Source: Prostheceraeus crozeri | Taxonomy: Eukaryota > Platyhelminthes > Polycladida > Euryleptidae | Assembly: GCA_907163375.1 (NCBI GenBank) | Contig: CAJQUW010000502.1 | Location: forward strand, 1-64,000 | Direction of reading: 5' to 3' | DNA length: 64,000 nt | In this document: positions 53,212 to 64,000 of the stretch, piece by piece | Layout: each line of letters begins with the position of its first letter | Numbering within the stretch: the stretch's first letter is position 1 | Translations under genes and position numbers: made by a program | The notes under the pieces: model-generated | Told to the model about the DNA's origin: nothing | The model's database searches: none | Seen by the model: only the letters and a program-made list of their open reading frames with translations

Positions 53212-53615
53212 TTAGTCAATAAAATGAAAAAGGTCAAAATATTGTTCGGCATACAGATTTCTTTGCTGAACTATAGCCTCCAATAATTCATCAGTAAAAT
53301 ACAGTTGAAAATGTGTCCTGGCACTTTTCTCGCCATTCATAACTGCCGGTCCACGTCGACCAGGATTAGTAACTCGACATGGGCTGATATTTGGAACTCG
53401 ACCTGCGGAACCCCAGCTATCCATACAGTTTCTTATTTTCTTAGTCATCCATATCAGAAGTGTCACTAGAATTGTCGGTTTCCGTTAAGCTCTTTGTCAT
53501 CATTCACAGAATCACCGCTGTCAAAAATGTCATCCTCAATATTTGAATTTGCAATGATGTCAGCCGCTTCATCAACAGAATACCTGTGTGATTTTGTTGG
53601 CCTCGCTGAGGCCAT
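53212..53615 (-). pseudogene. piggyBac-like transposase N-terminal fragment
   Basis: The minus strand begins MASARPTKSHRYSVDEAADI, then an acidic IEDDIFDSGDSVNDD, as in piggyBac (PGBD) N termini. After stops and a frame change it continues GPAVMNGEKSARTHFQLYFTDELLEAIVQQRNLYAEQ, the conserved block F-x-L-x-F-T-D-E-L-L...N-x-Y-A. Catalytic DDD residues are beyond the break and absent. A 3'-truncated, decayed copy. Confidence 0.7.
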
Positions 53616-54099
53616 TCTCAACCAAATAGCACATAAGACTACTGCACAATGAAATCATCACATGCTGACTTGTTCGTCATTTCATTCACATCATGAAAAA
53701 AAAATTCGCGAAGTCTGAGATCTCCGACTTTAGCCAGCTGAAGCGTGTGCGCAGATCGGCAATCTCAGACTTGGGCAGTCAAAGGGTTATGGATTTAGAC
53801 AAATTTAAAAATGTGGAGACAACTCGTTAATACATAGCCTTCAACCATAAGCCGTGTATCATGTCGGCCATGGTAAAACTTAATACCTTTAAAACCATGA
53901 CCAAATACTGTATATGTGGAAACTGTGCTTTCGTATATTTCAAACTCAATAACTTGCACAAAAATTGTAAACAAAACAATTCACTGATGTTCTCCACGGT
54001 TCTGTTTACGGACAAGTCCAATCAGACGGGGATTTGGCTGATTTACGAAGTGATTCCTCTATCTTCCTAAGCTGAACTGATTAATTATAGTGGTACGAC

Positions 54100-55576
54100 C
54101 AGAGCTGGAAAAATTCCACCGAAATTTTTTAATTCCAAATCCAATTCCAGTCGAAACAGTTCAATTCAATTCCAATTCCATAATAAGATTCAATTCCGAT
54201 AATTACATGTCGCGTATAGTGACTTATGTTAATGTATCTAACGTTTGTTCGTTTCAATCTAGCCCATGTGCCCTTATCCTATCGTCGTTGTTCCTGTGTG
54301 CCGTTCCCTGCGTCGTTCCTATGTGTGTTTTCATGTTCATAGTTCATCTTTCTTGTGTACGTGTATATATGTAACCGGTCAGCCTACGCCATTTTCGTTT
54401 CGTAAACGAGATATTCAATATCTCATGAAAAAAGAAAAGAAAGTTAACGGTCAGCAAAGAATCAAACGCTGAGAGAGAGAGATGATATGCGAATAAATCT
54501 ACTAATAAACTGGCAGAAGAAAGAAATTCAGTGTGCGAATAACGTGATTGCTGATGAAAGAAAAAAGGAGATCAAAATTTCCGTGATAAGAACGACATGT
54601 GGTCGGGTCGAAAGCTAACGAGCAGAGATTAAAGGAAACTCTATCAATTTTCAAAAGGAAGTGGATTTATCGTCAAGTCTTAAAAATTTGTATAAATTAG
54701 AAACGATGAGAAATTGACACAACAACAACAGCAACACAGCTGCGTATACGGCAACACATCAGCGAGCGCGATTGAAGATTGACGGTATAAGTGACACTGA
54801 TATTTATGATATTATTTTGGTATAAGTGAGTCCGATCGAATTGAAGTGAATTCAACATTAAGAAGTGAACTGTAAGTGTAAAGTTTTTCTTTTATCGTTG
54901 CGTATCGTATCTATGTAACTATGGTCTTTAAAATTAATGTTGTTTATTGATGTGATTGGAAGTTGAATAATAGTTTATGTAATTGAATAATTAATTATTA
55001 GAATAATTTGTTGACACTGTCTATATTATGATTTGAACTGACAGGGTTGCTGCCCTTTAATGCAGCGTCAATTTTCCTCTTTCCAAACAATTGTTTTTCG
55101 TGTGTACAACAATTAAGTTAATCTCCAGTTTTTGTGCTTATCCTATCAAGAACTAAATTCAACAATTGCTTTATTTTGATGAATTATCTTACTTGATAAA
55201 TAACTGAATAGCAGATTGAACAAAGATTTTTCAAAGACTTTTCATTGTCTGCTTAATCGCTGAAACAAAATTGTCCGGGGCTGTAGGCCCATCGAAGTCA
55301 CAAAAAAACACACTTTATTCAACAATAGAATAAAGCTACCTCTGTCGATCTATCTCTTATCTCTGCGTGCAGTTAGCACAACGGCCGAGTACTGTGATTT
55401 CAATTTTTGTACAAATAGATTTATCACAGGTCTATCGAGAAAGTGGAATTGAGGTTTATCAAGGTAAATTCCAATTGCAGTAGATTTAAATATCGTCAAT
55501 TCCAATTCCAATTCCGACGAAAAATGGAATTAATTCCGGATCGGAATTAATTCCAATTCCGACTTTTCCAACTCTG
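54100..55576. mobile_element. hAT-type non-autonomous element with GGAATT-rich ends
   Basis: The left end CAGAGCTGGAAAA and right end read inward CAGAGTTGGAAAA differ at one base. Flanking 8-mers GGTACGAC and TGTACGAC match at seven of eight positions, a hAT-type target duplication. Both subterminal regions (54117-54200; 55495-55565) are arrays of AATTCCAATTCC words. No transposase frame is present inside; a GAGAGAGAGA run lies near 54472. Confidence 0.8.
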
Positions 55577-55584
55577 TGTACGAC

Positions 55585-57652
55585 TGCTCATAACTTTCAA
55601 ACATTTTTGAGCCAACATATTAGGTGTGACAAAAATTTATTGAGACTTTCATGAGAGAAATAACATATCCATGGTCTAAAATTTGATGTGGTAAAGTAGC
55701 GCTCTAGCAATTGTCTCAAATTGTCAAAAATTTGAGTCTCTCCGATTGCCATATCACATGATTATCGCTGATTGTCATAGATATGCAAACGTGCGTGCAA
55801 CGAAGCATTGCGGACGGTCATTTTTGGAAATTGCATCGAATGTTTTGATCAGGTTTTGCACCCAAACACGAATTTTGTTTGGCGAAACACGTGCTTACGT
55901 TTCAATGACTTCTGAACTCCATATGACAATGAAAGTCTTTCCCGTTTGACCACTTTCTTCTAGACAAATATGCCATCCGCGTCCGGTGAGTTCGCTGAAG
56001 CTTGGAGAGCAGTTAATCGATCAAAATCAGTGTCGATGAAGTGTGGCGCCCATCGGCGGGCTTGTAAGGAGAGACATTTTACACTGAGGGATATTGAACA
56101 TTTAACAGGAGGTTAGCATGGATTTGTTCCTCAATGAAAACTGCAGCACTGCTACTTGTGTTTGACCTGGGTTCATCACGCCTTGAACGGAATTTGCTTC
56201 TCAAAAACGGCGCCATCTCAATCAGAAATCGTCAAAGAGACCTGAATAAATGAGTTTGAACACGTGCTCAAGACGATGCCTGGCCGAGAACGAGTGAGAA
56301 AACAGTCCAAGATGTGACCTGTTGCGGTTGAACCAACTCCATCTCTGATCAACAACACGAGTCCCTATTATTCCAAAAAACAAAGTAATTCTTAACATTT
56401 CGAGGTGTCGATGCTGTTTGTCAATGCCATGGCCTAGGCCTACTCACCAGATTTAAAATTGTGTGATAGGTGTTTCGTTGACTGACTCGATTGATAAATT
56501 AGGAAAATCGAGTTTTCAGATGAGGATGTTGTGCATTATTCTATCGATTCTTTCGTTCAATCTCAAGAGGAGTTCTTGACCATGGTCCGAAATCTCCCAG
56601 ACCATTGTGGCAATGTGAGTGAATGTGGTGGAGATCATGTAGCTAAATGAATGTCCCGTTCAGCTGAATGCCTTCATTAAAGTAATTTCCAGTAAAACTT
56701 GGCAGATTTCCATGAAAATCTGACTAAAAATATGATTAATTGAAACCATTTCTGATTGAATTTACACGATGCACGCTAATTTTTTTATCTCGTTGCACTT
56801 ATAATGGCAAGAATTTTTCACAATGCGCTGAAGAAAGGTACTTTTATTTATTTTTATCACATTTTTGATAAATAATGAGCTTAAGCACTACATGTCTTAA
56901 AATTATCGTCGATAATAGCAAAGTCATCTATTAAATTGATCTTCTGAAATGGTCTCAATAATTTTTAGCCACACCTTTTATTTCAATCGCTGCATCGATT
57001 TGTTGATTTTTACATACAGGAAAATTGATTTTCAGCAATTACCTCCTCCTTAAGTAGGCAGTGGAAGCTTTAGATTTGTAGGCTTCCAAGTTCAAGCTAA
57101 ATTTCTCCAGCGCAACTAAGTGGATCTAAAAATCAGAATCATTGATCTATCATGTATTATTTTGAAGATTTAAACATTAAGTTTCCTTTACGTACATGTC
57201 CGATATTGTAGATGATTATTTTTAATCTCATAGTGATGAATGTGTAAAGCGCCCCGATCTTTTCGAGACAGGTCTGGCAACCCTTGAGTTACTTTCTTTG
57301 TTGTAAGTGTGACGAAGTTTGACCCCAAATCCATGCTAAAATTTGGCGTTTTTTTTTGCAGTTGTCATATTAGACTCCTTTTCCATTTCTCAATTTTTCT
57401 TGTAGGCCTGGCCAGTTTGAAGGCGTGAACCGTTGTGGCTTAATCAATCAAAATCAAATTAGAAAAATAGCATAAACTAAAATGTAATGACGTCATGGAT
57501 GGATAGCAATTGTAGATAGCAGTAATAAATAGGGTTCGGATAAATGTTTAGTCAAAGGCATCAAAATATTTAAATATATGTATTTATTTCAAAAGCTCGT
57601 AATTATTAAAAAAATCAATATTTTAAATGTTTCGTTATCAGATTATGCTGAG
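55585..57652. other. Interval without recognised genes
   Basis: Near 55740-56690 the words and spacing suggest an old mariner-type gene remnant (for example ...AVPTPSLINNTSPYYSKKQ-like frames are broken), but no motif is good enough to annotate. Otherwise nothing seen. Confidence 0.35.
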
Positions 57653-58061
57653 GGTTACTAGTCACTTCGACCCCCTGACATTTCGACCCCATTATTAGTT
57701 ATTACCCCATAAATTGATTATCACTGAGTGAATCCACTTCAGATAGGCAGAATAGACCCCTACGAGCCATACTTTAACTAATGAATGCAAATTGCAGCCG
57801 AAATATCCATCAGGAAAAATAACCCACAACACTCAGAATTTGAAATCTTTGATAGATGTTAAAATCGATGAAACAGACAGATGGAGCTTGTAACAGTCAG
57901 CTAATGGGCAGGAAATTGAACAAAGCACATCAATTTTTCTATATCTGTAGCCAACGCACTATGCAGAAGCGTGGATTTGATAACCCCGCATTTCATGGGG
58001 TCAATTAAGATGACTTACTTGATGGGGTCGAAATGTCAGGGGGTCGAAGTGACTTGACACC
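57653..58061. mobile_element. 409-bp miniature TIR element with 8-bp target duplication
   Basis: ATGCTGAG directly flanks both ends (57645-57652, 58062-58069). The termini GGT...AGTCACTTCGACCCC are inverted copies, including 32 bp of perfect match (57661-57692 with 58022-58053). No ORF inside. The 8-bp duplication suggests a hAT-like or P-like transposase source. Confidence 0.9.
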
Positions 58062-58175
58062 ATGCTGAGAATTATAGCAGTCACTCGGGAGGGTTCAGGA
58101 AAAAGTTAAGTTCATCCCATCAACATAATAGGACACTCACCTATCCCGAAAATTCTAAACAATAAAGACATTAAA

Positions 58176-60455
58176 CAGGGCTGCCGCTCTTCCGGTTTTG
58201 ACCGGATTTCCGGGGTTTTTACAGCAGAAACTAAATGGTGAGATAAAGGTTTTCCCAAGGAACAAATAATTTGGATTTTGAACTATTTTAGATTTAGAAG
58301 GGGGCCTCTTTTAGATTGTGAATGGGCCCTTTTGAGATTTTGCAGTGGCACTATGAGGTCGTGACGGGCCCTTTTGAGATTCCGAAGGGCCCCCTCTGAG
58401 ATCGTGGGGGGTCCTTTTGAGACTGCGAAGGGGCCCTTTCGAGACTGCGAAGGGGCCCTTTCAAGAATGTAAAGGGCCCCTTTAAGATAGTGAGGGGGCC
58501 CTTTTGAGGTAGTGAAGGGCCCTTCAAGAATGTAAACGGACCCTTAAGGATTGTGAAGAGCCCTTCAAGAGTATGAAGATACCCTTTTGTGAAAGGATCC
58601 TTTGAGATTGTGAAATGAATGAGATGTGAGATGAGAGCAATGTTTGATTTGAATCATTGCCGGAGCTACATAAGCACTGATAAAGTTTCTTCAAGCTGAA
58701 ATGCAAGCGTTTTTGGCTTTTTATCCGCCAGCAGTGCAGTGAATCGGCAACTCACTCCACAGACCATCGCTAAGTGGATATGCTTGGAAATCCGGCAGCT
58801 CATCTTTGTGCAGGAAGTGCAAACACGAGTTAGCTATTTGCACTGGTGTCTGCAAATTTAAAATTTAAAATGAGCTCTACAGAATGAAATTTGAACTGCA
58901 TGTATTTCATTTATTGTAGATGTCTGTATTTCGGATGATGATTTCTTTGTATGTGAGTTACTGGATCTTTACAGGTAAACTGCACTGATGACGGCTAAAA
59001 ATCCAGAGACATTAGTACTTCCCGTACTGGATTATATCAAATGTTCCTTTCATTTCTTTTCAGATTAAATAGTATATTAAGTTGCATGGCATCTGTAATG
59101 TGTAATATTTGGGCACAATACAGAACTCAGTTTTCTCATATTGAGCAAATGCGATGGTTTTTAGTCATCAATTTATTTGTGTGACATTGATTAAAAATTA
59201 TTTTGTTTATGCAACGTGGCGGATTCTCTCAGTGATCATTTCAAAGTTGTTGATGCAATAGCAATTAGCGGCTCAATGATTATTTCTGTAAGTTAATTAT
59301 ATTCAAAGGAAAACAGTTGCTAGCACTACTATCATTATCACACTTATTTTCTTCTTGCTCACCATTTGCCCGAACTCAATATAATTCTTCGGTCAACAGC
59401 CCAAGAGCATATCTCCACGCAATCGCTCGTCGATCTGCAGAAAAAGTGTGCAAATTTTTGTTTTCCAGTTCATCCAAATGCATAGGATGACTATAATGCA
59501 CCATTTCTTAAACGTGTCCAAAAGAAAAAAGTCACAAGTCAAAGGCTCCCATGACGGTCAATCCAAGATTTAGGAAAATAGCTGTTTAAATAATTTACGA
59601 TGGGTCTTAGTGCGCTGGCATTCCATCCTGCATAAAAATGCTCTTATCCTAAATGACATTCGGTATATTTTTATACAGCATGGAAAGGAAGATTTTACCA
59701 CACTTCATCGATTTCTCGAAAGAATAATGGCTCCCCAAAGAAAATGGCTGAAGGAAATGCCTGCCCAAGCATTGAGACCGCGCTGACCACTGACTTTGTG
59801 TAAAGATGTTTTGCTGTGACCAGACCGCTCTGCTGAAGCAGCCTTCCAAACGTCGAGCAGCTTGAACAGCAATTTCCTAGTGGTCTCATGAAAATTCATC
59901 ACAATAAAGACCTTGCACAGTGTGACGTCATGGCACGATTACTATAAAATGACAAAGCTGCACGAGAATAGTGTATTATAAATTTATGAAGAAAGTTGTC
60001 TTTGAAACAGTTAAGTAAAATTATTCAAAGGCCTACTTGTAGATTATTCGATAATATAGTATTTTATATGGAGTTGAAATCGTCAATCGTTCAATAATTT
60101 CATGCTGCTTTTGCATTGGGGGCAGGTAGAGGGGTCTTCGTAGTACGCTCTGTCTAACCTTCGAAAACGGCTCTCCTGAAAATAGGAACTGTTCGAGTCA
60201 TAGATTCTAGTGCACCTTGTTGAAACCGATGACATCAGTAATAATTTTACACATTTACTTGCTAATTGTGAGGATTCAGAAACATCTTTATCATAACAGA
60301 TCCAACTCTGCCTGAACGCTTTCTAAACTTACTGGGTTGTGTGATATCGAATGATCGTAAGTTTCTTAGTTTGAGGGGCCCACGACTATGTAATTTAGGG
60401 GGCCCATTCCGATTTGACTTTCCGGTTTCTGTTTTTGATAAGAGTGGCAGCCCTG
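58176..60455. mobile_element. hAT-like element with GGGCCC minisatellite
   Basis: Ends CAGGGCTGCCGCTCTT and, read inward from the right, CAGGGCTGCCACTCTT form TIRs with one mismatch, and ATTAAA abuts both ends. The right subterminal part (60375-60425) contains AGGGGCCC and GGGGGCCC words matching the internal minisatellite. No transposase frame inside; a hAT transposase remnant lies just outside (60474-61057). Confidence 0.75.
58300..58615 (+). repeat. Minisatellite of (A)GGGCCCTTTTGAGATTGTGA units
   Basis: About twelve diverged units of 22-28 bp, each with a GGGCCC(C) palindrome followed by (T)TT(T/C)(G/A)AGA and GTGA. It lies just inside the left end of a hAT-like element. Confidence 0.85.
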
Positions 60456-60473
60456 ATTAAAAATGCAAGTATC

Positions 60474-61057
60474 TAATTTCATTTATTGGTTAAATACAGT
60501 TGCAGACTGATATTGTAGAGAGATCTTCTGGAGTAGGTCTCTGGCGATTGTCAGATGAAATCGTTTTTGTAGGTCGAAAACGTACATGTATACTTGACGT
60601 CGACTCCCGTGATCGGCGCAAAGTTATGGGTAGCAGCCTGTTGGCGAGCACCATGTTGTCCGGGAGTGAGTTCGCGTCACCTGACAACGCTAATTCAATA
60701 GAATGCAGGACTCGAATGTCCGGATTTTCTTGATAAACTTATCATATTTCTTCTTGATCGCCTCACCCTTGATCTCTGGCAATTTTTTGATGGCATTCTG
60801 CATCGGTGATGGCTGAGAAAGTGTCAAATAGACTCTATCCTTATTGGGTAACGAGTGATTTTATCAGATCAGGCAGAAAGTGGAAGTTGGCTGCGATGTA
60901 TGCTAGTCCTGATCTTGAATTACATTGTCTGATCGATGCTGAATCTTCAGAGTCAAATGAATCAATAACAGTTCGTACGGAGTCCAAATTTTCGGCGCAA
61001 AATAACGCAGCGTTTACCCATGTTCCCCAATCGGTCAGTGTTCTTTTCAAGGATTAA
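60474..61057 (-). pseudogene. hAT transposase C-terminal remnant
   Basis: Minus-strand frame 61050-60841 reads TDWGTWVNAALFCAENLDSVRTVIDSFDSEDSASIRQ and LAYIAANFHFLPDLIKSL, a region widely conserved in a hAT branch (W-x-x-W-x-x-A-x-x-Y). It continues after a stop with QPSPMQNAIKKLPEIKGEAIKKKY and then a C-terminal RPTKTISSDNRQRPTPEDLS, like the YKxILSDNRxSFTxENL motif of the dimerisation domain. Frameshifts separate the parts. Confidence 0.6.
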
Positions 61058-62099
61058 TAGCCATATTTCAAGGAAAAATTAATACCGGAACATTGCTTTT
61101 TAATCAAGTCGTAGTTTCATAAAAAGATAGGAAGCACTTAACACATATTGCATAACGCACCAAGGGGACGGTTTCGCAAAAGCGTTAAGAAGTGTCACAC
61201 GGGGATGGAGTGGTCTAGACAAGGCGCTACGCAAGCATTGGATCATGCACTGTTATTCATAAACATGTGACTTACCTAGAGTTTATCCGCGATCATTTAG
61301 TCCCGCCGTAGCGAATTCAATCCATGCTCCAGAATTAAAAATCGAGCCAATTTTAAGGAAGACGATTATAAGCCGAAGGCATTGAACTAATGTAGAGGTT
61401 AAGATTAGTGACTTTACGTAAACGTAATTAACAAAAACATGTAAGCACGTTATTATTCATTTCCACAAATTCATCAAATTTAAATTTGTAACTTTTAACT
61501 GTTGTGACTCAAGTAGAATGGTAGGCTAGTAGGTCTAACTCACTACTTAAAAGTTTAGGGGGCCCGCAGACCCCCCTAAATGCGCCTATACTCTGAATTC
61601 GACGTGCAGTCTGGATGATTCTACAAGCACCATTCGCACGTGTGGAATGCCTTAAAAAACACTGCAATCGGGAAATGATGGGGTGAGGTGGTAACGGATG
61701 TACTGGATTTGCCTTTTCCTCGAAGCTTTTCTTGATGGAGCCTTAAAAACTTCTAATTTTTGATATAATATGGTCAAAGACAGTGGAAGATGTACAGTCT
61801 TTGAATTTGTTAACTGCCGATGTATCCCAATTTTCAATATTTTGCTTTTAGCATGTGATTAAATCAACTATTTTTTTAGCGAAATGCAAAGTAGTTGAGT
61901 AAGCCAAAATGCATGATTCCACAAACATGAAGTTTTTTTAAAAAAATTTTGAGGAAATCAAAATATTTACAAAAATATTTTTCTGTAGTAATGACAACAA
62001 TAGCTCAGATGGCAAACTGTTAAGCAACCGCAGCAGTCAATTAGAAGACGACATCATACTATATTTCAGTTTCCAAGAGTTTTTGGCAGGAAGACTTAA
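61058..62099. other. Interval without recognised genes
   Basis: No gene seen. A short G5/C6 hairpin (TTTAGGGGG...CCCCCCTAAA) lies at about 61552-61580. Confidence 0.45.
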
Positions 62100-62311
62100 T
62101 GTTAAAAAAAACACTAGTAATTGTAGCAGCATTGTTACCACGGGTTAAAAAAGCACCAGTAATTGTAGCAGCATTGTTACCACGGGTTAAAAAAGCACTA
62201 GTAATTGTAGCAGCATTGTTACCACGGGTTAAAAAAACACTAGTAATTGTAGCAGCATTGTTACCACGGGTTAAAAAAACACTAGTAATTGTAGCAGCAT
62301 TGTTACCACGG
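62100..62311 (+). repeat. Five copies of a 42-bp tandem repeat
   Basis: Five nearly identical 42-bp units (GTTAAAAAA.CACTAGTAAT followed by TGTAGCAGCATTGTTACCAC GG) run head to tail. Because 42 is a multiple of three, an ORF of 80 codons (62099-62341) stays open and would encode a 14-residue repeat VKK(T/A)LVIVAALLPR, a hydrophobic segment bounded by basic residues. No promoter or homologue supports it as a gene. There are no unique spacers, so it is not CRISPR. Confidence 0.85.
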
Positions 62312-62341
62312 AATTCGATCCCAAGCGCGTCAGCTGACTAG

Positions 62342-64000
<1,659 letters not shown>

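Noticed and set aside
59649-59902. Overlapping minus-strand ORFs inside the hAT-like element
   Set aside because: Short, mutually overlapping frames without recognisable motifs.
62100-62311. CRISPR-like array
   Set aside because: Units are contiguous with no unique spacers, in an animal genome; it is a tandem repeat.

Overview
The window is AT-rich animal nuclear DNA, almost certainly from an invertebrate. The evidence is an intron-containing Rho GTPase gene at the right edge, short spliceosomal introns, and a dense mix of metazoan mobile elements (Polinton/Maverick, Penelope-like, Tc1/mariner, hAT, Kolobok-like, piggyBac-like, non-LTR). I cannot name the species or phylum.

Region 1 to about 16.8 kb is one virus-like Polinton/Maverick (adintovirus-like) element whose left end lies outside the window. 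A plus-strand block carries a broken packaging ATPase, an unidentified conserved-looking protein, a DDE integrase with a C-terminal chromodomain, a penton-like minor capsid protein, a basic pX/core-like protein, the double-jelly-roll major capsid protein and an adenain-type protease. A minus-strand block faces it: a protein resembling TATA-binding protein (TBP), an overlapping unknown protein, and protein-primed DNA polymerase B with one frameshift. Three hairpins with covarying stems and a constant loop lie between the polymerase and the two small minus-strand genes. To the right come a six-exon minus-strand gene of 495 codons with five short phase-0 introns, and a divergent pair of small genes. 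The polymerase and these right-hand genes have TATA boxes, whereas capsid-block junctions share other short motifs. An element-encoded TBP-like factor acting on its own TATA promoters is the most interesting hypothesis here. The right terminus of the Polinton was not identified.

Region 17 to 33 kb is a mobile-element graveyard with some young parts. It holds a decayed mariner relative, a Penelope-like RT/GIY-YIG remnant split by a small TIR element, a hAT-like element, and a textbook type I hammerhead ribozyme at 22.75 kb. Next come three consecutive, different Penelope-derived GIY-YIG units, each bounded by 170-255 bp inverted repeats and separated by (TA)n tracts. Their inverted repeats contain a hammerhead-like fold, in two of them with a compensated U3-A8 core. 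A Tc1 copy follows, then a DD34D mariner interrupted by an apparently intact, young 1,727-bp IS630/Tc1/mariner-type element with 174-bp TIRs.

Region 33 to 62.8 kb is intergenic or intronic DNA. It has two non-LTR retrotransposon ruins, a possible RTE-like 3' remnant, a THAP/Kolobok-like transposase ruin, hAT elements with recognisable TIRs, a piggyBac-like fragment, small TIR elements with clear target duplications and two minisatellites. Region 62.86 to 63.13 kb is the first coding exon of a RhoA/Rho1 orthologue, which continues beyond the window.
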